DNA of 11,548 nucleotides from Frankiaceae bacterium (GCA_947479995.1 CANKBT010000074.1:1-11548); one strand, 5' to 3'. Counted from the first letter of the stretch, positions 1 to 6,128 are shown. The notes: a model not told the origin generated them from the letters alone. Made by a program: numbers and translations.

Positions 1-821
1 GCCCCGGCCGCCCCGGCTGGCACATCGAGTGCTCGGCGATGGCGCTGGAGCACCTCGGCGAGGAGTTCGACCTGCACGCCGGCGGGCTCGACCTGGTCTT
101 CCCGCACCACGAGAACGAGGTCGCGCAGAGCCGGTGCGCCGGCTACGGCTTCGCGCAGCACTGGCTGCACAACGGCCTGCTCAGCCTGGCCGGCGAGACG
201 TCCAAGATGAGCAAGAGCCTGGGCAACGTCGTCACCGTCGACGCGGTGCTCGCGGCGCACCGCCCCGCCGTGCTGCGCTACGCCCTGGGCACCAGCCACT
301 ACCGCTCCTCGCTCACCTGGGGCCCGACGACGCTCGCCGAGGCCGAGGCGGCGTACGGGCGCATCGAGACGTTCGTGCGCAACGCCGGCGACGCGGTCGG
401 GAGCACGCCGGTCGACGAGGCGCTGGCCGCGGCGTCGTGGGACGACTTCGCCGCCGCGCTCGACGACGACCTCGGCGTGCCGCAGGCGCTGGCCGTCGTG
501 CACAGCGGGGTCCGGGCGGGCAACGCCCTGCTCGCCGCGCCGCCCGGGGAGCGCGACCTGCCGCGCCTGGCCGCCACCCTCGCGGTCGTGCGGCGCATGC
601 TCACCGTGCTCGCCCTCGACCCGGTCGACCAGTGGCCGCAGGACGGCGGCGGCGCGCTCGCCCCCGTCGTCGACGCCCTCGTCGCGACCGTCGTGCAGGC
701 CCGGGCCGACGCCCGCGCCCGCAAGGACTGGGCGCAGGCCGACGCGCTGCGCGACCAGCTGGCCGCGGCCGGCGTGGTGCTCGAGGACACGGCCGACGGC
801 GTCCGCTGGCGGCTCTCATGA
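1..821 (+). CDS. cysS: Cysteinyl-tRNA synthetase, 3' part (5' end outside window)
   Basis: Class I aminoacyl-tRNA synthetase that charges tRNA-Cys with cysteine in the cytoplasm. The first complete codon is at 3. The 272 visible residues open with GWHIECSAM, which carries the zinc-ligand Cys, followed by HAGGLDLVFPHHENE, which holds the zinc-binding His and Glu, then the KMSKSLGN signature at about 204-227, whose lysines contact ATP. The rest is the C-terminal helical DALR/anticodon-binding region, ending at TGA 819-821. KMSKSLGN together with the complete HHENE block favours CysS over the mycothiol ligase paralogue MshC. The HIGH motif and catalytic N-terminus lie upstream of the window. rlmB begins 25 bp downstream on the same strand; cysS-rlmB is a common actinobacterial gene pair and the two are probably co-transcribed. 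No frameshift or lost residue is seen in the visible part. Confidence 0.97.
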   Translation, partial: PGRPGWHIECSAMALEHLGEEFDLHAGGLDLVFPHHENEVAQSRCAGYGFAQHWLHNGLLSLAGETSKMSKSLGNVVTVDAVLAAHRPAVLRYALGTSHYRSSLTWGPTTLAEAEAAYGRIETFVRNAGDAVGSTPVDEALAAASWDDFAAALDDDLGVPQALAVVHSGVRAGNALLAAPPGERDLPRLAATLAVVRRMLTVLALDPVDQWPQDGGGALAPVVDALVATVVQARADARARKDWAQADALRDQLAAAGVVLEDTADGVRWRLS

Positions 822-846
822 CCGACCCCTCGACAGGACGGCGCAC

Positions 847-1854
847 ATGACCGGCAAGCCGCGCTCCGGCGTCGCCAAGGGCGGGCAGGGCGGCCGCGCC
901 GCCAAGCCCGGCTCCCACCGCAAGGGCGCCTCCACCGGCTCCGGCGGGCAGGGCAAGCGCAAGCTCGAGGGCCGCGGCGCCACGCCGCCCGCCGAGGCGC
1001 GCACCAAGCGCGTCAAGCGCGGCACCGCCGCGCCCGCCCGCGGCGACGCGCCCCGCAGCGCGGCCCGGCCGGAGCGCCCCGTCGGCACCCGCAAGGACCG
1101 CGGCGACGCCCCCGAGACCGTCGTCGGCAAGAACCCGGTCGTCGAGGCGCTGCGCGCCAAGGTGCCCGCCACCGCGCTGTACGTCGCGCAGGGCACCACC
1201 GCCGACGAGCGCGTCAGCGAGGCCGTCGCGATCGCCGGCAAGGCCGGCGTGGCGCTGCTGGAGATGACCCGCCAGCAGATGGACCGGATGACCGGCGGCG
1301 CGCTGCACCAGGGGCTCGCCCTGCAGGTGCCGGCCTACTCCTACGCCACGCCCGAGGCGCTGCTCGCCACGGCGCTGGCGTCCGAGGCGCCGCTGCTGGT
1401 GGCCCTCGACGGCGTCACCGACCCGCGCAACCTCGGCGCCGTCGTCCGCTCGGCGGCGGCGTTCGGCGCGCAGGGCGTGCTCGTGCCCGAGCGCCGGGCG
1501 GCCGGCATGACCGCCTCCGCCTGGCGCACCTCGGCCGGCGCGGCCGCGCGGCTGCCCGTCGGCCGCTGCACCAACCTGGCGCGCACGCTGAAGGAGTACC
1601 GCGCCGCCGGCCTGTTCGCCGTCGGCCTGGCCGGCGGCGCCGGCACCACGCTCGACGAGCTGGAGCTCGCGACCTCGCCGCTCGTGCTCGTGGTCGGCAG
1701 CGAGGGCGACGGCCTGGGCCGGCTCGTCGCCGAGGGCTGCGACCTCACCGTCTCGATCCCCATGGCCGGCGGCACCGAGTCGCTCAACGCCGGCATCGCC
1801 GCGGCGGTCGCCCTCGCCGAGGTCGCGCGCCGGCGCCGGGTCGCCGCGGGCTGA
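847..1854 (+). CDS. rlmB: 23S rRNA (guanosine(2251)-2'-O)-methyltransferase RlmB (TrmH/SpoU family)
   Basis: SAM-dependent SPOUT methyltransferase of 335 residues that 2'-O-methylates a guanosine in the 23S rRNA peptidyl-transferase region. Residues 1-90 are a Lys/Arg/Gly-rich, probably disordered tail, typical of actinobacterial members and likely RNA-binding. The substrate-binding domain starts at VVGKNPVVEALRA (about 92-104) and runs to about 165. The three SpoU motifs are intact: DGVTDPRNLGAVVRSAAAFG (188-207, with N195 and R201), VVGSEGDGLG (282-291) and IPMAGGTESLNAG (304-316, with S312 and N314). These last two form the trefoil-knot SAM site. The ATG at 847 follows a weak purine stretch (AGGAC) and lies 25 bp after cysS. 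An ATG at 818 overlapping the cysS stop is out of frame and stops after 10 codons. A TrmH-family tRNA methyltransferase is the main alternative, but the N-terminal substrate domain and cysS linkage favour RlmB. Confidence 0.93.
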   Translation: MTGKPRSGVAKGGQGGRAAKPGSHRKGASTGSGGQGKRKLEGRGATPPAEARTKRVKRGTAAPARGDAPRSAARPERPVGTRKDRGDAPETVVGKNPVVEALRAKVPATALYVAQGTTADERVSEAVAIAGKAGVALLEMTRQQMDRMTGGALHQGLALQVPAYSYATPEALLATALASEAPLLVALDGVTDPRNLGAVVRSAAAFGAQGVLVPERRAAGMTASAWRTSAGAAARLPVGRCTNLARTLKEYRAAGLFAVGLAGGAGTTLDELELATSPLVLVVGSEGDGLGRLVAEGCDLTVSIPMAGGTESLNAGIAAAVALAEVARRRRVAAG

Positions 1855-1862
1855 CCCGGCGC

Positions 1863-1917
1863 GTGCACCTCGGGTGCGCCTCGCGTGCACCTCGTGTACA
1901 CGTCGTGTGCACGTCGC
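1863..1917 (+). repeat. Five tandem 11-bp repeats upstream of the sigma gene
   Basis: Five contiguous 11-bp units start at 1863, 1874, 1885, 1896 and 1907: GTGCACCTCGG, GTGCGCCTCGC, GTGCACCTCGT, GTACACGTCGT, GTGCACGTCGC. Three units open with the 6-bp palindrome GTGCAC, and the others carry one-base variants of it. A further near-copy (TGCACGTCGCC) lies at 1936-1946. The period is about one turn of B-DNA, so every copy would face the same side of the helix. The array lies between the rlmB stop (1854) and the sigma start (2026). It is probably non-coding: 11 is not a multiple of 3, and the well-supported sigma start lies downstream. Function is unknown; iterated protein-binding sites are the simplest inference and replication slippage the null explanation. 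Confidence 0.85.
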
Positions 1918-2014
1918 GTTCCAGCCGTCACCACCTGCACGTCGCCGTCGTTGACGGGGTGTTCGCACGCGCGGCACGTCGCCCCTGACCCGGGTGGTGC
2001 TGACGGCCCCCCAC

Positions 2015-2028
2015 GAGGAGCACCGTTG
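2015..2028 (+). promoter_or_regulatory. Shine-Dalgarno and TTG start of the sigma factor gene
   Basis: GAGGAG at 2015-2020 lies five bases before TTG 2026-2028. This decides the start in favour of TTG over the upstream GTG at 1885, which lies inside the 11-bp repeat array and lacks a ribosome site. Confidence 0.7.
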
Positions 2029-2793
2029 AGCCAGCCCCCCGGCCCCGACGCGCTGTCGCGCGCCGTCGCGGAGACCGCCGTCGACCTCGTCACCGACCTC
2101 GTCGCCGTCGAGGGCCTCGTCGTCGACCTCGACCGCCGGGTCGCCGAGGTCTCGCGCGGCGCCGCCCGCGCCGACGACCCGTCCGACGAGGAGCTCGTCG
2201 CCCGGGCCCGCGCCGGCGACGAGGAGGCCCTGCGGCTGCTGCTCACGACGTACCGCTCCTTCGCGCGCGTTAAGGCGCGGACGTACTTCCTGGCCGGCGC
2301 CGACCGCGAGGACGTCGTGCAGGAGGGCATGATCGGCCTCTACAAGGCGGTCCGCGACTACGACCCCGCGCGCCAGGCGTCGTTCCGCTCGTTCGCCGAG
2401 CTGTGCGTGACCCGGCAGGTGCTCACGGCGGTCAAGGGCGCCACCCGCCACAAGCACGGCCCGCTCAACGACTACGTGTCGTTCTCCCGGCCCGTCGGCG
2501 GCGACGACGACGGCGAGCGCGTGCTCGCCGACGTGCTCACCGGCACCGGCGCCAGCGACCCGGCCGACCTGGTGATCTCCGCCGACCGCGTGCGGGCGCT
2601 GCAGGCGCACGTCGACGAGGTGCTCTCCGACCTCGAGACCGAGGTCCTGCGGATGTGGGTCGACGGCAAGAGCTACCAGGAGATCGCCGAGGTGCTGCAG
2701 CGCCAGGTGAAGTCGATCGACAACGCGCTGCAGCGCATCAAGCGCAAGCTCGAGGCGCACCTCGCCGCGCGCCGGGCGGCCGACGAGGGCTGA
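2026..2793 (+). CDS. RNA polymerase sigma factor, SigH (Spo0H)-like, sigma-70 family
   Basis: A 255-residue sigma factor that would direct RNA polymerase to a specific promoter set. Region 2 (about 55-145) contains YRSFARVKARTYFLAGADRE, then DVVQEGMIGLYKAVRDYD (the core-binding and -10-recognition helices) and FAELCVTRQVLTAVKGATR. Region 4 (about 195-247) contains LSDLETEVLRMWVDGKSYQE and a VKSIDNALQRIKRKLE recognition helix. These blocks closely resemble Bacillus subtilis SigH as I remember it (ADREDIVQEGMIGLYK; VKSIDNALQRVQRKLE). The protein lacks region 3. About 50 extra N-terminal residues precede the SigH-like core, with no recognised domain. It starts at TTG with a good ribosome site. 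The upstream gap holds an 11-bp repeat array; a GC hairpin and tRNA-Thr follow. No anti-sigma gene is adjacent. The family is secure; the regulon and any role in development are unknown. Confidence 0.9.
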   Translation: MSQPPGPDALSRAVAETAVDLVTDLVAVEGLVVDLDRRVAEVSRGAARADDPSDEELVARARAGDEEALRLLLTTYRSFARVKARTYFLAGADREDVVQEGMIGLYKAVRDYDPARQASFRSFAELCVTRQVLTAVKGATRHKHGPLNDYVSFSRPVGGDDDGERVLADVLTGTGASDPADLVISADRVRALQAHVDEVLSDLETEVLRMWVDGKSYQEIAEVLQRQVKSIDNALQRIKRKLEAHLAARRAADEG

Positions 2794-2811
2794 GCCCGCC
2801 GCGGCGCGGGC
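2794..2811 (+). terminator. Possible hairpin terminator after the sigma gene
   Basis: GCCCGC (2794-2799) and GCGGGC (2806-2811) can form a 6-bp all-GC stem with a 6-base loop directly after the TGA at 2791-2793. There is no T-tract. A TAGCGT hexamer at 2814-2819, 11 bases before the tRNA, may be the -10 of the tRNA promoter. Confidence 0.35.
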
Positions 2812-2830
2812 GGTAGCGTCGGCCCCCCGC

Positions 2831-2902
2831 GCCGGCTTAGCTCAGTGGTAGAGCACCGCTCTTGTAAAGCGAAGGTCGTCGGTTCGACCCCGACAGCCGG
2901 CT
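2831..2902 (+). tRNA. tRNA-Thr, anticodon UGU
   Basis: A complete 72-nt cloverleaf. The acceptor GCCGGCT (2831-2837) pairs fully with AGCCGGC at 2895-2901. The D arm is GCTC/GAGC. The anticodon stem is CCGCT/AGCGA with loop CTTGTAA, giving anticodon TGT, which reads ACA and other Thr codons. The T arm is GTCGG/CCGAC with loop TTCGACC. The discriminator is T, and CCA is not encoded. The outermost anticodon-stem pair (27-43) is C.A, and the other four pairs are Watson-Crick. Confidence 0.97.
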
Positions 2903-2919
2903 CCCCGCCCGCGACGCGC

Positions 2920-2965
2920 AGGTCACGATGTCGTCACCATCGGGCTCATCGTGACCCGGGTCACG
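2920..2965. promoter_or_regulatory. Nested inverted repeats; CRP/GlxR-like operator candidate upstream of gtrA-like gene
   Basis: A perfect 16-bp palindrome, CGTGACCCGGGTCACG, occupies 2950-2965. Its core GTGA-N6-TCAC (2951-2964) has the half-sites and spacing of CRP/GlxR-family operators (TGTGA-N6-TCACA). A second inverted repeat pairs GGTCACGATG (2920-2929) with CATCGTGACC (2947-2956), so three GGTCACG/CGTGACC half-sites sit within 46 bp. They lie between tRNA-Thr and the GtrA-like gene, consistent with an operator for that gene. The binding protein is inferred; other dimeric regulators are possible. Confidence 0.5.
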
Positions 2966-2998
2966 GCTCGCTGGCCGCGCGCTGGGCACCGTGGAGGA

Positions 2999-3517
2999 GT
3001 GCCGCCCCCTCCGACGTCCGTGGTGACGCCCGTGCCGTCGCCGGCGGCCACGACGCGCGGCCCCGGGCTGAGCGGGCAGGCCGTGCGCTTCCTCGTCGTG
3101 GGCGGCCTCGCGACCGTCGTCGACGTCGGCCTGTTCAACGTCCTGCACTACGCGCTGGGCGTCGGCCCGCTGTCCTCTAAGGTGCTGTCGACCGTCGCCG
3201 GCGGCGCCGTCGCGTTCCTCGGCAACCGCCAGTGGAGCTTCGGCGACCAGACCGGCCGCTCGGTGCGCCGCCAGGCGGGGCTGTTCGTGCTCGTCAGCCT
3301 GGCCGCCCTGGGCCTCGGGCTCGTCCCGCTGGCCGTCGCGCGCTACGGCCTCGGCCTCACCAGCCCCCTCGCGCTCAACGTCGCGGCCAACGTCGTCGGG
3401 CTCGCCGTGGCCACCGCCTTCCGCTTCTGGGGCTGCCGCCGCTGGGTCTTCCCGCCGGCCGAGGCCCCCGCGCGCCGCGCCGTCGAGCACGACGACGCGC
3501 TGCGCCTCGCCGCCTGA
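2999..3517 (+). CDS. GtrA-family (polyprenyl-sugar flippase-like) membrane protein
   Basis: A small membrane protein of about 172 residues. GtrA-family proteins are thought to take part in moving lipid-linked sugars across the membrane, or to assist glycosyltransferases in decorating cell-surface polysaccharides. Four hydrophobic segments fall at about 29-51, 60-75, 92-113 and 124-142. The family pattern VRFLVVGGLATVVDVGLFNVL is followed by the paired loop signatures NRQWSF (76-81) and FRFWGCRRWVF (141-151). The start is uncertain: GTG 2999 abuts GGAGGA (2993-2998) with no spacer, GTG 3020 and 3023 lie about 21-24 bases past it, and GTG 2951 sits inside the palindromic operator candidate. The alternatives alter only a Pro-rich tail. 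No glycosyltransferase is adjacent, so the substrate cannot be inferred. The next gene is 164 bp downstream and appears to have its own promoter. Confidence 0.85.
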   Translation: MPPPPTSVVTPVPSPAATTRGPGLSGQAVRFLVVGGLATVVDVGLFNVLHYALGVGPLSSKVLSTVAGGAVAFLGNRQWSFGDQTGRSVRRQAGLFVLVSLAALGLGLVPLAVARYGLGLTSPLALNVAANVVGLAVATAFRFWGCRRWVFPPAEAPARRAVEHDDALRLAA

Positions 3518-3593
3518 GCGACCCGCCCCGGGCGCCACGCCGACGCACCCTGCACGAAACGCCCCCAAGTCGGGCGAGCGGGCCGTACCGTCC

Positions 3594-3623
3594 TTGACGG
3601 GACTGTGAGCGGGCGCACACGAT
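3594..3623 (+). promoter_or_regulatory. Candidate housekeeping-sigma promoter of the MCE gene
   Basis: TTGACG (3594-3599) is followed 18 bases later by CACGAT (3618-3623), which keeps A2, A5 and T6 of TATAAT. It lies 59 bp before the chosen start at 3682 and overlaps the alternative ATG at 3622, which argues against that ATG. The 3518-3681 gap holds nothing else clear. Confidence 0.45.
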
Positions 3624-3668
3624 GTCCCTCCGGCGCGTCCGCGCGCCGTTCTCCGCGTGTGCGAGGTC

Positions 3669-3684
3669 GAGGGGGTTCTGCGTG
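3669..3684 (+). promoter_or_regulatory. Shine-Dalgarno and GTG start of the MCE gene
   Basis: GAGGGGG at 3669-3675 lies six bases before GTG 3682-3684. The in-frame ATG at 3622 has no ribosome site and overlaps the promoter -10 candidate, so the GTG is preferred. Confidence 0.6.
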
Positions 3685-5007
3685 GCACCGCCACTGCGCA
3701 AGGGGCGACAGCTGGCCGCGCAGCGGGTCGGCGGCGTGGTCTTCCTCGTCGTCATCGCGCTGCTGGTGTCGCTGGCGGTGGCGCTGTACCAGAAGCGCTT
3801 CGCCGACGTGGTCGAGGTGAGCGTCAAGACCGACGCCATCGGCAACCAGCTCACCGTCAACGGCGACGTCAAGGTCGACGGGCTCACCGTCGGCCGCATC
3901 ACCGACGTGCGCAGCGAGGGCGACGGCGCGACCGTCGACGTGGCGATCGACGCCGACCGGGCCGACCTCGTCTCGGCCGACAGCGTCGCGCAGCTGGTGC
4001 CCAAGACCCTGTTCGGCGAGAAGTACGTCAGCCTCGTGCGCCCGGTCGCCGGCGGCGGCGAGCGCATCTCCGAGGGCGACGTCCTCCAGCAGGACCGCTC
4101 GGCGGTCGCCGTCGAGACCGAGGAGGTGCTCACCAACTCCCTGCCGCTGCTGCGCACCCTCGGCCCGGACGACCTGTCGCGCACCCTCAACGCCCTCTCG
4201 GGCGCGCTGCGCGGCCGCGGCGAGCGGATCGGCGAGAACGCCGTGCTCACCCAGCAGTACCTCGCGCAGCTCAACCCCGCGCTGCCGCAGCTGCAGCGCG
4301 ACCTGGTCGGCCTCGCCGACCTCGCCGACACCTACGACCAGGCGGCGCCCGACTTCCTCGCGGTGCTCGACGACCTGTCGTTCAGCGCCCGCTCGCTGGT
4401 CGACCAGCAGGAGGAGCTCGCGACCTTCCTCGACACCACCAGCACCTTCGACGGCAGCCTGCAGAGCCTGCTCGAGGAGAACGAGACGCGCCTGGTCAAC
4501 CTGGCGTCCGAGAGCCTGCCGTCGCTCGAGCTCTACGCGCGCTACAGCCCGCAGTACGGCTGCTTCCTGCGCACCATCGCCGACTTCGAGGAGACGACCA
4601 ACCTCACCTTCGGCGGCCTGCAGCCCGGCCTGCACATCACGCTCGTCGGCACCATCGACGGCGGCCCCTTCCAGCCCGTCGACAAGCCGCTGTTCGGCGA
4701 CGAGAGCCCGCCGACCTGCCGCGGGCTCGAGGAGCCGCGCGAGATCCCGTTCCCGCTCTACCGGGAGTCCCGCGACGGCTACAACGAGGAGGCCGAGGCG
4801 CGCTGCCCCGAGGTCAGCCAGGGCCGGCGCTCCGACGAGACCGCGTGCCCCGGCCCGAGCGCGGCCGCGCAGACCGTGTCGGCGCAGAGCACGATCCTCG
4901 ACCTCGTCAGCGCGCCGCTGCTGCGCACCAGCCCCGACGCCGTGCCGGAGATGTCCGGGCTGCTGCTCGGGCCGATGCTGCGGGGCACCACGGTCGACCT
5001 CGACTGA
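3682..5007 (+). CDS. MCE family (MlaD-like domain) lipid-transport protein, solitary
   Basis: A 441-residue protein. MCE proteins bind or form hydrophobic channels for lipids or sterols and usually work with YrbE permeases and an MceG ATPase in the envelope. Here there is one N-terminal membrane helix (about 17-36) after a short basic tail. An MCE/MlaD domain follows (about 43-120, with NGDVKVDGLTVGRITDV at 60-76 and LFGEKYVSLV at 110-119). A helical, Gln/Leu-rich region covers about 145-275, and a C-terminal part includes the YSPQYGCFL segment (288-296), typical of actinobacterial Mce proteins. Cys 294, 346, 375 and 389 could form disulfides outside the membrane. It is unusual in being alone: no yrbE or other mce gene lies on either side. 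Flanks are a GtrA-like gene upstream and, beyond a hairpin, the DUF3263 promoter. It may borrow YrbE/MceG components encoded elsewhere. Confidence 0.88.
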   Translation: MAPPLRKGRQLAAQRVGGVVFLVVIALLVSLAVALYQKRFADVVEVSVKTDAIGNQLTVNGDVKVDGLTVGRITDVRSEGDGATVDVAIDADRADLVSADSVAQLVPKTLFGEKYVSLVRPVAGGGERISEGDVLQQDRSAVAVETEEVLTNSLPLLRTLGPDDLSRTLNALSGALRGRGERIGENAVLTQQYLAQLNPALPQLQRDLVGLADLADTYDQAAPDFLAVLDDLSFSARSLVDQQEELATFLDTTSTFDGSLQSLLEENETRLVNLASESLPSLELYARYSPQYGCFLRTIADFEETTNLTFGGLQPGLHITLVGTIDGGPFQPVDKPLFGDESPPTCRGLEEPREIPFPLYRESRDGYNEEAEARCPEVSQGRRSDETACPGPSAAAQTVSAQSTILDLVSAPLLRTSPDAVPEMSGLLLGPMLRGTTVDLD

Positions 5008-5018
5008 CCCCGCGCGGT

Positions 5019-5034
5019 GCCCTCCCGGGAGGGC
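5019..5034 (+). terminator. Possible hairpin terminator after the MCE gene
   Basis: The 16 bases at 5019-5034 (GCCCTCCCGGGAGGGC) are a perfect palindrome that can fold as a 6-bp stem with a CCGG loop, 12 bases after the MCE stop. There is no T-tract. The position, before a new promoter at 5045, fits a terminator, but an operator is also possible. Confidence 0.4.
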
Positions 5035-5044
5035 TCCGCTGTGC

Positions 5045-5081
5045 TTGACTCGTGGGCGAACCACACGGGTGTAGTTCGCCC
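5045..5081 (+). promoter_or_regulatory. Promoter with embedded 28-bp palindrome upstream of the DUF3263 gene
   Basis: TTGACT at 5045-5050 resembles a -35, and TGTAGT at 5070-5075 is a possible -10, with a long 19-bp spacer. Spanning 5054-5081 is an interrupted palindrome: outer arms GGGCGAAC (5054-5061) and GTTCGCCC (5074-5081), inner arms ACAC (5063-5066) and GTGT (5069-5072). Twelve of 14 symmetric pairs match, the exceptions being 5062/5073 and the central 5067/5068. It covers most of the spacer and the -10, the position of a repressor operator. The DUF3263 Shine-Dalgarno is at 5093-5098. Confidence 0.65.
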
Positions 5082-5103
5082 GTCCGCCGCCCAGGAGGCC
5101 CTC

Positions 5104-5403
5104 GTGGACCACGCCCCCGCCGTGCCCCGCCCGACCGCCGCACCGGCGCCCTCGGGGCTGTCGGAGCGCGACCTGGCGATCCTGGCCTTCGAGCGCCAGT
5201 GGTGGAAGTACGCCGGCGCCAAGGAGCAGGCGATCCGCGACCTGTTCGCGATGAGCGCCACGCGCTACTACCAGGTGCTCAACGCCCTCATCGACACCCC
5301 CGAGGCGCTCGTCGCCGACCCGATGCTCGTCAAGCGGCTGCGCCGCCTGCGCGCCACCCGCCAGCGCACCCGCTCGGCCCGTCGCCTCGGGATCGACGCC
5401 TGA
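5104..5403 (+). CDS. DUF3263 domain-containing protein, HTH-like
   Basis: A 99-residue cytoplasmic protein. GTG 5104 has an AGGAGG ribosome site at 5093-5098, five bases upstream, which excludes the longer reading from 5017. After a Pro/Ala-rich tail (1-17), residues 18-97 are a DUF3263 domain: LSERDLAILAFERQWWKYAG, then KEQAIRDLFAMSATRYYQVL, then a basic C-terminus rich in Arg (RLRRLRATRQRTRSARR). The middle block reads like a helix-turn-helix: a helix AIRDLF, a turn at AMS, and a recognition-like helix ATRYYQVLNALI. Together with the basic tail this suggests DNA binding. It has no characterised function that I know of. From memory, the pairing with a downstream LytR_C gene matches Rv0430-Rv0431 in mycobacteria. 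The 28-bp palindrome in its own promoter makes autoregulation an attractive guess. Confidence 0.88.
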   Translation: MDHAPAVPRPTAAPAPSGLSERDLAILAFERQWWKYAGAKEQAIRDLFAMSATRYYQVLNALIDTPEALVADPMLVKRLRRLRATRQRTRSARRLGIDA

Positions 5404-5429
5404 GCGCGGACGGCAGCCGTCCGGAGGTC

Positions 5430-6128
5430 GTGCAGGGCGAGGACGCCAGCGCGACCGGCGCGGCCGGGCACGACACCACCCCGCCGTCGGCCCGGGTGGG
5501 CCGCCGCGTGCGCGCGGCCCCGCCGCCCCCGGTGTCGCCTCTTCGCGCGGCCGCCGGCGCCGCGGTCGCCGTCGCCGGCGTCGCCCTCGGCATCGGCGCC
5601 GTGCTCACCCTCACGAGCGACCCCGACGGCGCGCCGACGGTCGACGGCGCCCGCGCCGCGTCGTCCTCGCCCGCACCGACCGTGAGCGCGGCGCCGACCC
5701 CCGTGCCCACCACGCCGCTGCCGACCGCGCCCCTCCCGCCGGCCGCGGCGCCCACCACGACGGCCCCCGTGCCGGTGGCCCCGGCGCCCCCGCCCGCGGC
5801 CGTGCCGGTGCCCGCCGCCGTCGCGCCCGCGGCCCCCGCCGCCCCCGCGGCGCCCGCCCGCCCGGCCGTCACCGTGCTCAACAACTCGCGGATCACCGGC
5901 CTGGCCGACCGCGCCGCCCGCACGTACCGCGCCGAGGGCTGGCCGGTCGCCGAGACCGGCAACTACCGCGGCCGGCTGACGACGACGACCGTCTACTACG
6001 CCGGCGGGCAGCAGGCAGCGGCCGAGCGCTTCGCCGCGCTGTTCGACGTGCCCCGCGTGCTGCCGCGCCCGGCGGACCTGCCGGGCAGCGGGCTCACGGT
6101 CGTGCTCACGCGCGACTACGACGCCTGA
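5430..6128 (+). CDS. LytR C-terminal domain (VirR-like) membrane-anchored protein
   Basis: About 232 residues from GTG 5430. A short basic cytoplasmic segment (RVGRRVR, about 22-28) is followed by one membrane helix (about 38-62). A long Pro/Ala/Thr-rich linker (about 64-145), suited to crossing peptidoglycan, leads to a LytR_C domain (about 147-230) that starts VTVLNNSRITGLADRAA and ends GLTVVLTRDY. The mycobacterial homologue VirR (Rv0431) acts at the cell wall and influences extracellular vesicle release. A comparable envelope role is inferred here; no LCP phosphotransferase domain is present, so it is not a wall-polymer ligase. The start is uncertain: GGAGG (5423-5427) is only two bases before GTG 5430, CTG 5400 overlaps the DUF3263 stop, and GTG 5496 lacks a ribosome site. 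It is probably co-transcribed with DUF3263. Confidence 0.82.
   Translation: MQGEDASATGAAGHDTTPPSARVGRRVRAAPPPPVSPLRAAAGAAVAVAGVALGIGAVLTLTSDPDGAPTVDGARAASSSPAPTVSAAPTPVPTTPLPTAPLPPAAAPTTTAPVPVAPAPPPAAVPVPAAVAPAAPAAPAAPARPAVTVLNNSRITGLADRAARTYRAEGWPVAETGNYRGRLTTTTVYYAGGQQAAAERFAALFDVPRVLPRPADLPGSGLTVVLTRDYDA

Noticed and set aside
818..850. Small 10-codon frame overlapping the cysS stop (ATGA)
   Set aside because: Out of frame with rlmB, no ribosome site evidence and no conserved content; most likely chance.
1863..1917. CRISPR array
   Set aside because: Units are 11 bp and contiguous with no spacers, and no cas genes are present.
1885..2025. Longer N-terminus of the sigma factor from GTG 1885
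   Set aside because: It would begin inside the 11-bp repeat array without a ribosome site, whereas TTG 2026 has GAGGAG at the right distance.
601..2760. Long minus-strand open frame (719 codons) across cysS, rlmB and the sigma gene
   Set aside because: Antisense shadow of high-GC coding DNA; it crosses three genes with clear family motifs and shows low-complexity Arg/Ala/Gly composition.
2831..2965. tRNA-Thr as an integration (att) site of a mobile element
   Set aside because: No integrase, no repeated tRNA 3' end in the window, and downstream genes look like ordinary chromosome.
3622..3681. MCE start at ATG 3622
   Set aside because: No Shine-Dalgarno, and it overlaps the candidate -10; GTG 3682 has GAGGGGG six bases upstream.
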